Shown: positions 1-12,900, numbered from the stretch's first letter. The stretch: DNA of 64,000 bases from Guyanagaster necrorhizus (GCF_019112545.1 NW_025064883.1:1438100-1502099), one strand, 5' to 3'. Numbers and translations are program-made. The notes: a model not told the origin generated them from the sequence alone.

Positions 1-2113
1 TTCTTAGGACGGAAACACGAAGGGTACTGAGCGTCAGAAAGGAATGGACGAATTCAATCGTCCAGGGTCTGATGTTTTCATATATCTTTTGACGACACGC
101 GCAGGGGTAGGTGGTCAGTGAATCTGTGTTTGCTGCACTCTGACCAGTTAATTAGGGCGTCGGCATCAATTTGTTTGTAAGTTGCCTATGGGTCCCTGAT
201 TTGTTTAGGCTCATAACCATTGTCCGTAGAGTGCCGACACTGTCATCATATATGATCCTGATTTTAATCCACATCAGGTATGTCGCGGTTATTATTTACA
301 CATTTCGGCCTAATGTTTCGTACTTACTTTTGCAGGATCTTCAAGTAGGTCTTCATGCAGATGACTGGGATCGTATATATAACTGTTTTCTAGGCTATCG
401 CTAGAGCATATAGATTCGGACAGCAGAAAACTTGCCTAGTCTTCAAATTAATGGTCAGGGCATCTGCAGAAGGTTAGACGGTACCCATAAAATATTCACA
501 GACTGTATTGATCATATCTACAGAACGCATCGTACAGGTTGGCAAGAAAAAGATGGTGTTAGACCATCTCATTGTGCAGAAGATGGATGACGATGACTCG
601 GCAGGAGAAAATGTGCAATCGATTCTTGGCTATGGCGCTCAAGCTCTCTTTGAATCCGGAAATGAATCGACAAATGATATAGCCTGTGCGTTGAACTGCC
701 ACTGAGACTGCTCTCTTATCTTACAGTGCTACACCCAGACACCGATCATGACGTCGATAATCTCATAGAAAAAACCGAGAAAGAAGGTGACCAGGACGAG
801 TCAGCAAAGGATGGCGCTGCTGCGTTCTCGTTTGCCAAGATCTGGACAGCTGATCGTGAAACTCTGGAAGAGGTGAGAGACGAAGATCAGGGCGATTCCT
901 GGACGACGACGTTACAGTTGATCACCGCGGAGCACGAGAAGATGCAACAGCAAGAAGTGGTTGCGACAGGCCGGGGAGTGCGTCGGAAAGCCGCAGTCCA
1001 GCCACAGGTAACTAAGATTTGACTCTAGCAGTCCGGAACATATTGACCCATTGAAATCAAGGCCGGTGTTTATGTCGAGGATACGCCTAAGGCTCCCCCA
1101 ACCAAGAACAAATCCAAAAGTACAGCATCCAGTATATCGGACGGGTCTGCCTATGGAGTTTCGGAAATATCCGACGACGATGCTAGCACTCGCACAGACG
1201 CTAGCGTCGGTATGCAGGACATTGAAATGATTGTGCCTCCTCCACCCATGCCAAAGAAAATTAAGAAATCAAAGGAACTTGGATCATTCACAGCCATCCA
1301 GAACACTGTCAATACTTGTGGACTGTGCGGAAAGAGACACGGAGATCGACTGGGCGAATGCGCGATGACGGACAAGTCAGAGAATCTGGCTGAATTCAGG
1401 GAGATGCTAATTCTCCATGCGGACGATGAACCATTTGAAGAGCGGGTATGTTTTTCTGCCCATTGTACTGCGCCCACTGACTTGTTCCTGGTCAACAGGA
1501 AGCTGCAGTTGAGGCCATTGATCGAGTCCTACATCACCGGGGACATCTCAGTCTAATTACAGGCCAGCCTCTGTACCCAGTGGTAAAGCAGTCGATGCAG
1601 AACTTTGTGGTCAAGAAGTCCAAGCCACAGCTGGCGAATGGATCATGGCCCTCTGCGGCTGCCTCAGCCTCAGCACCTGTAGCTGGTCCGTCACAGTCTT
1701 CCAAGATACAAGCCGCTGCATCTACATCTGTAGGCGGAGCGCCATCCTGCACGGCCGGATCATCTAAGCGTGCTCCATCACCAACTCGGCTGATTTCTGA
1801 GTCAGCCAAAGCTAAGAAAGCAAAGCTGACTGAGGAACCTTGTTGTGTTGTATGCGAGCAGACCTACCATATACTCGTTGATTGTCCCCTGGTCAAGGCA
1901 GGTCCGAGAAGGTTCGTTGTGCGACCCATGTTGCGATGAGACCGACTGAGGCTGTTTTCTGTTTTCTTCAGTGTTGTTAAGGAGATAAAGCGTCTAGAAG
2001 ATTCACCCGAAACCGGCGATACCGTCAAGGACCTCAAGCTCATACTGAAGAAGCAGAAGCAGAGAGAGCTTGCTTTGGCCGCCGATAATAACGATGCCTC
2101 GCGGAATCTGTAG
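1..2113 (+). CDS. CHD3/Mi-2 (Mit1-like) chromatin remodeller, 3' part
   Basis: This is the C-terminal part of an SNF2-family ATPase; the 5' end lies outside the window. The first bases encode helicase motif V (FIYLLTTRAGVGG), followed after short introns by SADTVIIYDPDFNPHQ and motif VI-like AIARAYRFGQQKTCLVF. The stretch QVGKKKMVLDHLIVQKM and the acidic block after it are typical of fungal Chd3/Mit1 proteins rather than Snf2 or Rad54. Downstream are two cysteine clusters (CGLCGKRHGDRLGEC near 1318 and CCVVCEQTYHILVDC near 1841), probably zinc-binding, and a charged tail that stops at 2111-2113. Such proteins slide nucleosomes in repressive complexes in the nucleus. Exon joins were inferred from frame and GT..AG sites. 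The family call is firm; the exact subfamily is inferred from the motif pattern. Confidence 0.82.
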
Positions 2114-2317
2114 TAGACTATGTCCTTATTTTGACCTATATTTTATGTTGTAGAATACTTACTTACACATAGCTATTTGTTTGTTATTTGCCGTGCGAAG
2201 CGAAGCCACGCTGAAAGCGGTAGGTAGGTTCGTTCTCTTATTTGGTCATTCATGACTTAGTGACACTCTTCCGTTTGATACTTCTTCCCAACCCACAGCT
2301 GTACGATTCTTGCCTGT

Positions 2318-3413
2318 ATGTACTCAGATTCATCACGCCAGAGCACCCCCAATCCGACACTCAAACGCACACGCTCGTCTGAGCACGTCCAGCTGCCGCA
2401 ACTAGAGCCAGATACGTATCTTCAAGTGTACACGCATAGATCACTCCGTCGGCCCTGTGCCACCACACCCGACGAGTATGAAGACAACGAACGACTCTCG
2501 GTGCTGGGAGAGAAGGCCTTCGATGCTGCAGTGACAACGGTGCTGTTCTATGAACGTCCGTTGTTGGGGCTCCCTGAGATGGAGGTGAGTTTGCGGCGCT
2601 TGTTCGTTAAAATCCCTCCATGTTCATAGGAGACTAGGCGAAGAAAAAAGACATAATCTCCTGGATGAAAATCGACTCCTGGGTGCGACGCTATCAGATG
2701 CGAGAGAAGGTCAGATGCCATCCAGATTTTTTCGAAACTCTACATACTCCTGAAGTCAGTATGCTCCATGGACGCATCCATTGTTCATCCATGCTCAGTA
2801 TATGATTATAGGAAACAAACGCCTTATTCTATGCATATGTCGGCGGTGTGTTCGCAAATCTCGGAATGGATGCAGTACAAGAGTGGATCAGTGCGCTAAT
2901 AGGACTAGGAGGACTACAGCGACCACCTCCTCTGCACCGCAAAATGAAGAATCTACCTACAAGTCAGCTGCCACCTATCCAGTCTACGCCCACTTTCGCT
3001 CCTAGGACCCAATTCGTGCCATCGCAGCAAATGTCGTCTGCTCAATTCTCACGTTTCCCGTCAGCTCCCATGCCGATGTTTCCACCTCTGCCGATAGCCA
3101 AACCACCGCCTCCGCCGAAACAACCCAACCCAATAACGCCCGCCCAGCCCCACCTAGCATTTCTGCCTCAGTTCAACGAAAAGGCCTCTCAACGACGTGT
3201 GGTGGTCGAATATCCTGCTCAGTTCAGTGGTCCTCCTCATGCTGGAAAGTGGACGGTCAAGTGTGTTGGTGAGTAGCCTTGCGAGTTCGGAATTCCAAGT
3301 CTTACGGCTTTACAGTCAATGGGATCGAGAAGGGTCTGGGTGCTGGTGGGAACAAACAGATTGCCAAGGAACAGGCAGCACGGGCGGCCTATTACGCCAT
3401 GGGATGGAGTTGA
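2318..3413 (+). CDS. Degenerate RNase III domain plus dsRNA-binding domain protein
   Basis: Four or more exons (introns near 2585, 2752 and 3269) encode an N-terminal RNase III fold and a C-terminal dsRNA-binding domain joined by a long proline-rich linker. The RNase III signature NERLEFLGD reads NERLSVLGE near residue 57, so one catalytic glutamate is serine and the aspartate is glutamate. The second signature (D..EA..G in active enzymes) reads ALFYAYVGG, so both acids are lost. The dsRBD ends GNKQIAKEQAARAAYYAMG, a normal alpha-2 helix. I infer a dsRNA-binding protein without nuclease activity. A mitochondrial ribosomal mL44-type protein also combines these folds, but no clear targeting peptide is visible. 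The start at 2318 is the first ATG in frame. A strong hairpin lies 86 bases after the stop. Confidence 0.75.
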
Positions 3414-3834
3414 GAGATTATTATTATTCTTGACATCATGATATGTCAGGAGTATTATCAATCGCTTTTGCCAAATGGACCGTGCTTATTCTTGGCATCG
3501 TCGGGTAGACGAGAGCCAATATTATTATATTGGCTCGAGTCTACCCGACGCGGGCCGTAGTATGCTTAAAATAATTATTTAGTCAGAATGCATTCATTTT
3601 TCCTGCTGACCGATCCCCCCTTCCTCTTAGTTATCTTCAGTCATATCGGCGTCAGATTCGTCGCATCACCGTCGGCGGTGCCGGTATATCACGTGCTATG
3701 CCGAGCTTGAATTTTGAGGAACAACTTACAGCTTCTTCACAGTCGACGTTCTCGGCGCCCTCGACCATCCTTCTTCTCTGTCGTCGACGTCGGCCAAGGA
3801 TCCTTTACCTCATCTTTCTTTGTATATCCCCACC
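3414..3834. other. Intergenic region, 421 bases
   Basis: Between the stop of the RNase III-like gene and the start of the HLTF-like gene. It holds the 3499-3550 hairpin, an AT-rich stretch near 3570 and, in its second half, pyrimidine-rich sequence that probably forms the promoter and 5' leader of the HLTF-like gene. No additional gene is seen. Confidence 0.6.
3499..3550. repeat. 24-bp inverted repeat (hairpin) with 4-base loop
   Basis: The left arm 3499-3522 begins CGTCGGGTAGAC and the right arm 3527-3550 ends GTCTACCCGACG. The arms are complementary over 24 bases with two mismatches in the middle and a loop of four bases (3523-3526). It starts 86 bases after the upstream stop codon, so in RNA it would most likely sit in that gene's 3' UTR. 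It could also be a relic of a very small palindromic element. Confidence 0.85.
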
Positions 3835-6800
3835 ATGTCTCTCCGGTCGACCCCCTCTTTGTCCAATCTTACAATATCGAACAAGTCAAATCCCATCGAC
3901 TTGACTGTCGACGATGGCGACGAGACCTACGACTATCCCCGGCAATTGAAGAGGATGCGCCTGGAAAATATCACCCACCCAAACAATTCTACCATTCCCT
4001 TGTCCCGTAGCATGCCATCGACGCCTTCTCCGACGCCCTCAATGTCATCCTTCACGTCATACAATCAGAAACCAGCCATGGCCATGCCCAATGCCAGTCA
4101 TAATCCTTTTATGATCCCCAGTATCTTTACTCCGAATCCTAATTCATCCAATAATGTTCCTTACCGCCCCGCTTTTGCTGCACCCTCCTCTTTTCATCCA
4201 CCGCCACCGGTAGCACCTTCATCTATTCCTCAGAAACGCCCTTCGGGTCACGCCCTAGATCGCGCCGTCATTGATCTCACGGACTCGCCGTCGCCACCAC
4301 CGCAATTTCAGAGACCTCTTCCATCTCCGACTCTTGCTGATTTATCTCCCAAGACTCCAGTCTGTATCGGTCAACTCACAGTAACCGCTCTTGTCCTCTA
4401 TCCTAACAAGTATATGATGGCTACAAACCTGGCTTCACCACAGGTCGAATGGGGCTCAGTAAAGCTTCAGTATGAACACGCCCCGAAACCGGATGGTACC
4501 ACCGACAACCTCAACATCAAAACCCCAACAGGTGATCCTTTTGGCATTGTAGAACACAAGGTGGCTAGTAGTCTGGGGCATATGGTTGGTAAAGGGCTCA
4601 TACGCCTGGAGGCCAAGGTACAGAAATGTAGATCCAATGTACGTGTATTTACCCGCCGTGTCGCGTTTCTCACCGACGCCACCAGGCTCCTATTCTCCCG
4701 CTCACGATGCTTGTATATACTCCCAAAGGGAACGTTCCTGTTGTCGGAGACTATTTCTTGCAGTGTGGTCTTTTGCTTGATCATCCGACGTCTCCGTTTT
4801 CGTACAATGACATCGTCAGCAGCAAAACGCCGTACTTGAACCCTCACAATCCTCCTCCGGGAGGGCATAATCGCGTACAGTACGCTCCAAATAGAACCTT
4901 ATATGCGGGGAATAATGGGAGATGGTCCACTCCCGCACCCACAGGGAAGAGTGTGGAAGTCCAGCGAAGTCAGGTGGACGAGCTTTTTAAGAATTTGAAG
5001 AGTGGTGCTGACTTGGCTGAAATGGAAGCCAGTGCGTAGACTTCCGCTTTCAAAGAACTGTTTTTCTCATCCATTACCAGCTCCCGAGGTTGCTACACAG
5101 CTATATCCTCACCAGAAGAAGGCTCTGACGTTTCTCATGGAGCGAGAGAGAGAAATCAAGACTTCTGCGGGTATCTTTTCGTCTATGTGGCTAATGCGGA
5201 AGAGCTTGTCTGGACATGAATCATGGACCCATATTGTCACCGAAAAGGAAGTATATGAGGAGCCTCAGGAATCTAAAGGTGCAATTCTTGCAGATGATGT
5301 GCGACATGGTCTTTTCTATTTCTGCAACTGAACTCACTTGCTCATTTTCATTCATTCCAGATGGGTCTTGGCAAGACCATTACCTGCGTTTCACTGATAG
5401 CCGCCACCCTCAACTCCGCTCTGACATTCGCATCTACCCCCCTGGAAACCCCGAACGTTCCGTGGAGTTCCAGCGCGGACAACTCACTCCCTGCTCCATC
5501 GCAGTTCGCTGGCAGTGTATGGGGTATGCCTGATGTGTCCGAGAATGGTGCATCTTCGGCGAAAGCCAAAGCCAAAGCTCAGCGCGCGCAGGAGAAACTT
5601 GAAGCCGAACACGTAAGGGCCAACAGAATCAAGGCCAAAAGTCGAGCGACGTTAATCATTTGTCCGCTGTCGACTGTTTCCAATTGGGAAGACCAATTCC
5701 GTGAACACTGGAACGGCGAAGTTCAAGTCTTTGGCGGTGGTGCTGGCGGTGGTGCAGCTGCTACTGCTTTATGTTCGCAATCAGCGTCACAGATATCGCT
5801 TACTGACGTCCAGTCAGAGACAAAGCCCACGCGGATACGAGACGGCAGGTCCTTGAAGGTATATATTTACCACGGTAACGCTCGAAGGCCGGACCCCGCA
5901 TTCCTAGCAGATTTCGACGCCGTTATCACGACATATGCTACACTGGCATCTGAATTTTCTAAACAGAACCGGAGCATCGTTACAGCAGAGGCGGAGGAAG
6001 AGGAGGAAGGCGCCGGAAGCAGCGATGGTGGAGGCGTAGAGATTGATGAGAGAGGAAACCAGATTCTCAGACTTCCCAAAACGAAGAAGGGGGGCGTTAA
6101 GAGGAAGAAGTCAGGTTTTTCGGCTTCCGAAGCCTCTAGTGCTCTGCAGAGCATTCATTGGTTCCGTGTTGTTCTGGACGAAGCTCAGTACGTATAAATT
6201 CTGTCGTCTCCATTCATGGTGCTTATCGTCTTCCCAGTTGTATAAAGGAAACCGGAACAGTGGGCAGTCGCGCGTCCTGTGACTTAATGGCAGATCGACG
6301 GTTATGTCTCACGGGAACACCGGTTCAGAACAAACTGGACGATGTTTTCGCCCTCATCAAGTTCCTTCGCTTGCAGCCGCTAGATGATAAAGCGGTATGG
6401 ACGGAATTCATTGGCACGCCCGTAAAGTTTGGACAGACTATAGGCATCGTTAGACTGCAAGGTTTGATGAAGACAATAACGCTGCGCCGAACGAAGGAAT
6501 CGAAGACCTTGGATGGGAAAAGGATTCTTTCGCTGCCCCCGCGAAGAGATGAGCTCCGGTTGTTGAAATTCGACGCCCAGGAGCAAGAGATCTATGATCA
6601 GTTCTTTACTGCTTCCAAGGCCGAATTCAACGAGATGTCGGACAAGAACGAAGTAATGAAGAACTATGTTGGCATCCTGCAGAAGATCCTTCGATTGCGG
6701 CAGATATGCGATCATTTTGAGCTTGTGGAAGGCAAAGATATGCTCGGACAAGATAACACACTATCTTACGAGGATATTATCGCCGCGGTCGCCAAAGAAG

Positions 6801-8069
6801 GATTCACCACTTCTCGCGCAATCGCCATTTTTGCTATTTTGAAGGAATCTGCGACAACACAGTGTGTTGAATGTGGTTCGGAACTGTGCACATCCTCCGG
6901 AGAAGCTCAGGATGACATGGACGACCTAGGACCTAAAAAGACGAAGAAGAATAAAGCTTCTTCTTCAAAGGCCCCGACTCGAGCTAGCAGTCCTTCCGTT
7001 CCCCGCCCCATCTTGACACGATGCCAACATTTATTCTGCTTCCAGTGCTACCGACAATGCATACACCCCTCATGGCCCAACGTCGCACCTGACATTTATC
7101 GTTCGTGTTCTGCGTGCCAAACCGGCTTGTGTCCAGCCGACGCGATTGAAATCAAGTCAGAGTATCTAGAGGGTTCGACCTCGAAGAAGAAACCTGCGAG
7201 GAAGGAGAAGCGGCAGCGTGGGACCGGCTCTGAGACTTGTCATCCGTCAACCAAAATCAAGGCCTTATTGGGCGACTTGATACAGTTCTCGAGAACGAAT
7301 CCCTACTCTTCGAATTATGATCCGGATTCCATCGAAGTGCAGATGGTAGATGAGAAAGGGGTCGAGGTTGATGAAGGTGTTGTGAAAACGGTAGTTTTGT
7401 AAGTCAGCTGGCGTGTTTTTTCGTTGGGTATAGTATGCTAAGCCTTGCTTCTATAGCTCACAGTGGACGACGATGCTTGACAAGTGACACTTTTTCTTCT
7501 CGCTTGGACTGCATGATGCTGATCAACATGTTTTACATAGGATTGAGGAGGCGTTGGAGTCAGCAGCTATACGTTTTGACCGTTTAGATGGCACAATGAA
7601 GCGGGACGAACGGATACGAGCAATGGATGCATTGAAGTATGACCCAGCATGCGAAGTACTGCTTGTCAGTTTAAAGGCAGGAGGTGTTGGACTGAACCTT
7701 ACGGCCGCACAACGTGTATACCTCATGGACCCGTATTGGAATCCTGCCGTCGAGAATCAGGCAGTTGACCGTATCGTAAGCTTCTCCTGTCCTGTTTGTG
7801 ACGAAGTACAGTGAGAGTAGCTGTTCTGAGATCTCAGCCCTGTCTCAGGACACACTCTGATTCTGACTTCTGGTTTACAGCATCGACTAGGACAAACTCG
7901 GCCTGTCACAACTGTGAAGCTAATCATCGAAAACTCGATCGAAGCTCGCCTTTTAGAGGTCCAGAAGAAAAAAACCGAGCTTGCCAATATGACTCTTGGT
8001 TCGAACTTTAGTAAATCAGAGCTTATGGCTCGTCGCATGGAAGAACTGAACCAACTCTTTGGATCGTAA
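3835..8069 (+). CDS. HLTF/Rad5-type DNA repair translocase (HIRAN-SNF2-RING)
   Basis: Eight exons give an intact protein of 1268 residues; all phases agree. Order: Ser/Pro-rich N-terminus with two IDLT motifs, a HIRAN domain (around residues 170-265, from [15 protein letters not shown]), SNF2 ATPase with motif I ADDMGLGKT, motif II DEAH and motif III LTGTP, a RING finger inserted between the two ATPase lobes (CVEC ... [10 protein letters not shown] ... CSAC), then helicase motifs V and VI ([13 protein letters not shown] and HRLGQTRPV). This arrangement defines the HLTF/Rad5/SHPRH group, which remodels stalled replication forks and polyubiquitinates PCNA. The start at 3835 is preceded by CACC. 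The spacing between the first two and the third RING cysteines (49 residues) is unusually long. Strong call for family, less so for the exact orthologue. Confidence 0.9.
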
Positions 8070-8204
8070 ATTACTATACACCTTTATATTTCCCTATTGC
8101 CTCATTCTCCATTATGGTTGTCTTATCTTCGGCTTTACATTAATTACCATTATGGACGCTTTGTATTAGAATAGAGTTATCTGCTGAATTGCTATGTGAA
8201 AAGG

Positions 8205-9725
8205 TCAGAAAGCGAAGTGAACCGCATTTTTCCTTGTGCCGAACAAGTATACTGTCAAAATAGACTTCGTCAGCATGGCCCAGTAGAAATTGATGGAGCT
8301 GCTTACCGATGACTTGGCTCACGAACAACCCAATAGTCACTCCGGATGCTACCCGGGATATCATCCGCAGGGCCAGAGAGAATTCTGTCGAGTATTGCTC
8401 CGCAGAGCTGTGAAAATTCTGTGTCAAGCCTCCGTCTTGAGCTATGCCGGACTAGTTAATAATCAGCTTCGTTGCCTAGGCTGTTATTGAAACGTTCTCA
8501 CAGGAACCAGGAACAGCACTCCAGTAACCATAGAAGTGAATGCAGTCCCACCGAGGAGACGAGAATATACATTCCCAAGCAATCCAATTACAAACGCTCT
8601 CGCGGCGGACACAATATCACTACGGTTAGGGAGAACGATACTTGCAGCTCGATTAGCAGCATAGGAGCAACATGCAAAAGTTACCATGACGGGAAGTTGG
8701 ATGCTCCGAAGGGTCGCGATAACAGCCTTTTCAACAATGAGGGTATGAACATGGCGTCGATAGAGAGAAATTATACCTTTGACGAGGTGGCCCAGGTCGA
8801 AGGTCTGAACACTTTTTGCTAGTACTCCGCTGACAGGGACAAAAGGTGGAACCATGAGTCATAGAGAAGATACCATGCGCAAATGTATAATTGGCCGGAA
8901 GCAAACCTTGAACACATGCACGATGGGCCTTACGATCGACAACAAGGTAGAAGCCAGAGTCAATGGTCAAGCCGAATCCTTATTTACTATGAGGCTTCTT
9001 TCTTTCTAAGATGCAGGAAATCCACCAAAAATAGGGTGTAAATGATAGTATAGACAATCCTGAGGCAGCCACAGAATATATGCGACATCAGCTCCAAGGC
9101 ACTTATCACTGTATTACCATGTAAGTCACAAAACGTTTTGAGCGCTTGTATGAAAACGCACAAACAGTAAATCCTGAGAGAATGATGATTCACCGGCAGA
9201 CGATATTGCGTTGTGACAAAAAATGTTACGGGGAACATCGCTTAAACCTCTCGCCACGAAGGCGACGATGATAGAGACGGATATCCTGTTACATGCCGCA
9301 GTCAGACAGAACCAAGTCGTTTATGTGAAGAGCTGCTTCCTCGTAAACATTGGCATACATGGATCTCTTGTGGGCAGCATTCCATCCAAAGTATTGTAAA
9401 CAGCAGGTGCACAAGCCACTTATCGACATGTCAACAAGGGATCCGCCGAAAGAGACGACATAGATGACAGATGCAGAGAAGAATGCCAAAAGACAGCGAA
9501 CAGGGAGACCGTAAGCGGGAGGCGCATACAAGATCGCGCGAAGAGCCTCGGTACCAGCCTCACTAGCAGTGATTTTCTCGTGAAGAACGTCGCGGTAGGT
9601 GAGATTCGACCTGTTGCGCGCACAAGACCTGTATCGCGCGGGGTGAATTGGTTGGGAAACGTGAGCACCTTGTTGGTCATCCCGCCAGGAAGTATTGGGA
9701 GCTTCATGAGCCATTTACGTGTCAA
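8205..9725 (-). pseudogene. Decayed ThrE/DUF1212 (Prm10-like) membrane transporter
   Basis: Blocks typical of the fungal threonine/serine exporter family are recognisable in order: YRDVLHEKI, FGGSLVDM, MYANVYE, ISVSIIVAFVARGLSDVP, LELMSHIFCG, VYTIIYTLFLGFGLTI, QLPVMVTFACCSYAAN, LPNRSDIVSAARAFVIGLLGNVYSR, and a C-terminus ending YLFGTRKNAVHFAF. Several faults stand out. The conserved N-terminal third is missing or scrambled: a remnant ILPGG..TGLVRATGRIS lies in another frame than YRDVLHEKI. The intron after YANVYE lacks a GT donor (it begins GAAG). The block IIILSGFTVC is one base out of frame with SSAG just before it. I infer a pseudogene; an assembly error could explain a single fault but hardly all three. 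Confidence 0.65.
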
Positions 9726-9940
9726 AGTGGTGGAAAAGAGTTAAAGTCAAGGCAGCACATCTCAAATTCCCCAAAAAAAAAAGAGCAATTACGGCATTCG
9801 AATTTAATAATCAGGCACCGATCACAAAACGGACGCATACAAGCCGACCTCTACAAGACAGAACAGACATACATCCCCATATCTGAAGTATTAAATACCA
9901 TCAGCCGGATACAGACATGGAACATAAAAGACAATGCCAT

Positions 9941-12900
9941 CTACCAGATTTGTGGCCCTGGCGCCATGTAATCAGAGGGTAGCAGGAACGCATCCATCCC
10001 ATGCTGCTGGAAGGACTGTCCACCCAACGACTGATCGGAGATCCACACCGGAAGTTGCTCATTAGCAGTCGACTCGAATCCCCGCCAGATCTGTTCTGCG
10101 TCTTGATGTTGATGCGGATGGGTCGCGTACGGTACATGGCCAGGGACCTGCGCCGCTGCTATCTGCTGCGCCTCTGGTGATCCTGTGAGATTTGAGTAGG
10201 ACGGAGAGTATGATACTCCAACAGCAGGGTTTTGACTGGCATGATCGATGATCATAGATAGTTGTTGACGGTGAGGCTCACGGCCTATCGTAGGCGACCG
10301 TGAGCTTGATGATGAGGCCCGTCGCGACTGCAATCTTTTGAGCATCAACTGTAAGGTTAATGCATACCGTTTACCCGGCACTAGAAGACTATGAGTGTGC
10401 CGTCAGTTTCGTTAGCTGCTCTTCCTACCTTCCGCCATAAGGGAAGCCAAGTGTTCCACTAGGTGTTTGATTTCTTGCATATCGCATTCATTAGGGCTGG
10501 AATAGATAAGCCAAATGCAACTCGAAAACGGATCAAACTCACAAAAGACGAGCGAGCCGCAATAAAAACGATGCTGTAAACGTCGCTGTAGCATGTGTAT
10601 AATGCACAGCTTGAAAGAACATATCAGCCATCTTGATTGCTCCATCCAATCCGCGAGTACAAACCATATTTCAGACCCTCTTTGTAGGCGGGCGAGGTAA
10701 TTGTGATGTCAACGCCCTGCTGCGCAATCTGTATCGAGCGTATAGCCAAGTCTCGTTGTACTGCTGGCATGTTCTCTACATCTTCAGGACCATTGATCCC
10801 TCTTAGAGCCACAGCATTATGAAACAACTCAGCATGAAGGTGCTGCGCTTGAAGGCTTTGGCGGTAGAATGCTGCAAGAGCACAATGTTAATGAAACCTC
10901 GTAATGCTTTTAGAAGCACGCCTACCTGCATCCTCGTACTTTTGCGAAAATGCAGCGTCCCACGTTGAATACCATTGACGGAAGGCACCGTCAGCTCGTC
11001 GCAGCTCCTCAAAGTCTGAATCGCGCACTTGTCCTTCAGATGGCGATAAGGAGTTATGCAACTTTTCGCGTATCGCCATCAACTCCAAAGTAGAAACCAA
11101 TCGCATGTCATCCTCGATTGCTAGAGGGTGTTGCAACAATAAACGGGCATGCCGGATGCTATCATCCTCCTTCAAGATGGCAGGTCGGCCAGTTCCGTAC
11201 GAAAGTCTATGAGGTAGCCGTTCGCATGACTAACTTACAAGCAAACACGTTTACCACTCACTGGTGCTCAAACAGATATAGCGTAAACCATGTACGGCTC
11301 GCTGTAACTAAATCACGATCATCTGCGGCGCTAGCTTTGTTGGCGTTCATGCGTTGGACAAGCTTGGGCCAAGCCTTGTGAAGAGCTAGAACATACTATG
11401 AGCCCTGGCGGGATCAATATGGAACTCGCGCTCACATAACTCCAAAGCCATCCGTACAGCATGACCACCGCTTAACCACCCATTGTCAGACCAGCCTGAT
11501 ACAAGTACTAGAATAGAACTGTCATTACAAATCCAGAGCACACGAAAAGCTTCCTACTCATAGATTGTACCGCTTCAATCCGAGCAACGGGGGAGAACAA
11601 TGTCGCGCACGATATTACTTGCGCTTCATCTAAACATCTCAAGGAAATATCACTCGCTTTTCCTGGAGCTTCACTGTGAGAAAAAATCATGGTGGAAAAA
11701 AAAAAAAGTGCGGACTGACCCCCGCCATCACGAACGCGCGAAGCAACCATACAGATAGCGTCGACAGCAAAAGGGGATCTTTGGTGGAGATTTTCGAATG
11801 TATCAACATTCGAATCAAAGACAGGTCTGAGATAGAAAGTTAACGGAAAGACAAGGACATCAAAGCAGTGCTTACAAGAAGGTCGAGCAACCATGATAAA
11901 AGCTGAATGCGAAGCTATCAGAACCAGTTAACAATAAGGTCAAGGCGGAGCACCAACATCCTAAATAAGTCTCTTGCTTCGGCCTCGCTAATGATATTCT
12001 TTGTAACCACTGAATAAATGCCGATCAGTACTGTTACATCTAATTGAAGCGAACAATAACTACCGTCGGGGAAAAAGAGCACCCTAGTCCCTTCATGTCG
12101 TATCTTCCTTCGCTTATTGGGTCCTGCTTGCGAATCTGATATCGGTGTTCGTGGTCGGCTCTGGGCATCACTGCTATCACCGTTTTCCTACAGTCCGACA
12201 TCAGTCAACTGTTCAACTTGAATGCAGGGTCGTCAAAAAACACGTGCCTTGGCTGCACGTTCAATAGCCACATCAGCCAAACCTCGTAAGACTTCCCAAG
12301 GTGCGACAAGTCCGGAGGCAGGAAGTTCGCCATTGTCTTCATCATCCAATTCAGAAGACTCGCCACTTGTCGCTGGGCGTTTTGTTCCCATATGTGGGGC
12401 ACGTTGGCCAGGTTGACCATTATCCGGAGGATAAAATCTCACGGATGAAACGTTCCCTTGAGCCTGTTGTGGGCTTGTTGGTTGCCCCATCGACTGAATG
12501 CTGGAAAATGGCGGTAAAACCGGGCCTTGCGGACCCTGAAAGCCGGGATTATACGCGATCGGTGGGAACGCATTGGGCGGGCCAGGCTGAGGACCAGTGT
12601 ATTCACCGGCCGGAGGCATCTGGCTCTGCTGCGGCATAGCGGCACCTGGGTAAGGAGGTCGAGAGGAGCGTGACGCTCCGGGCGTGTTTGCTCCCGGGCC
12701 GCGGTTGAACATGGGAGGAGCGCCAGTGGGTGAAGGCTGGATATCAGCAGAGTGAGAGTGAACTGTAGAAGGAGTCTGAGCAGCAGGGGAATGCATAATA
12801 GGTGATTGGTGGTGGAAGGGCGCCATGAACTCTGGAGGGGGAGGTCGGACCGGAAAGACGGAACCTCGAAGTTGAGCCTGTATTTCTGCAAGAGAATTAA

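Noticed and set aside
9420..9725. Overlapping minus-strand frame (MTRKWLMKLPILPGG..) as its own gene
   Set aside because: It carries a remnant of the ThrE domain N-terminus and belongs to the decayed transporter.
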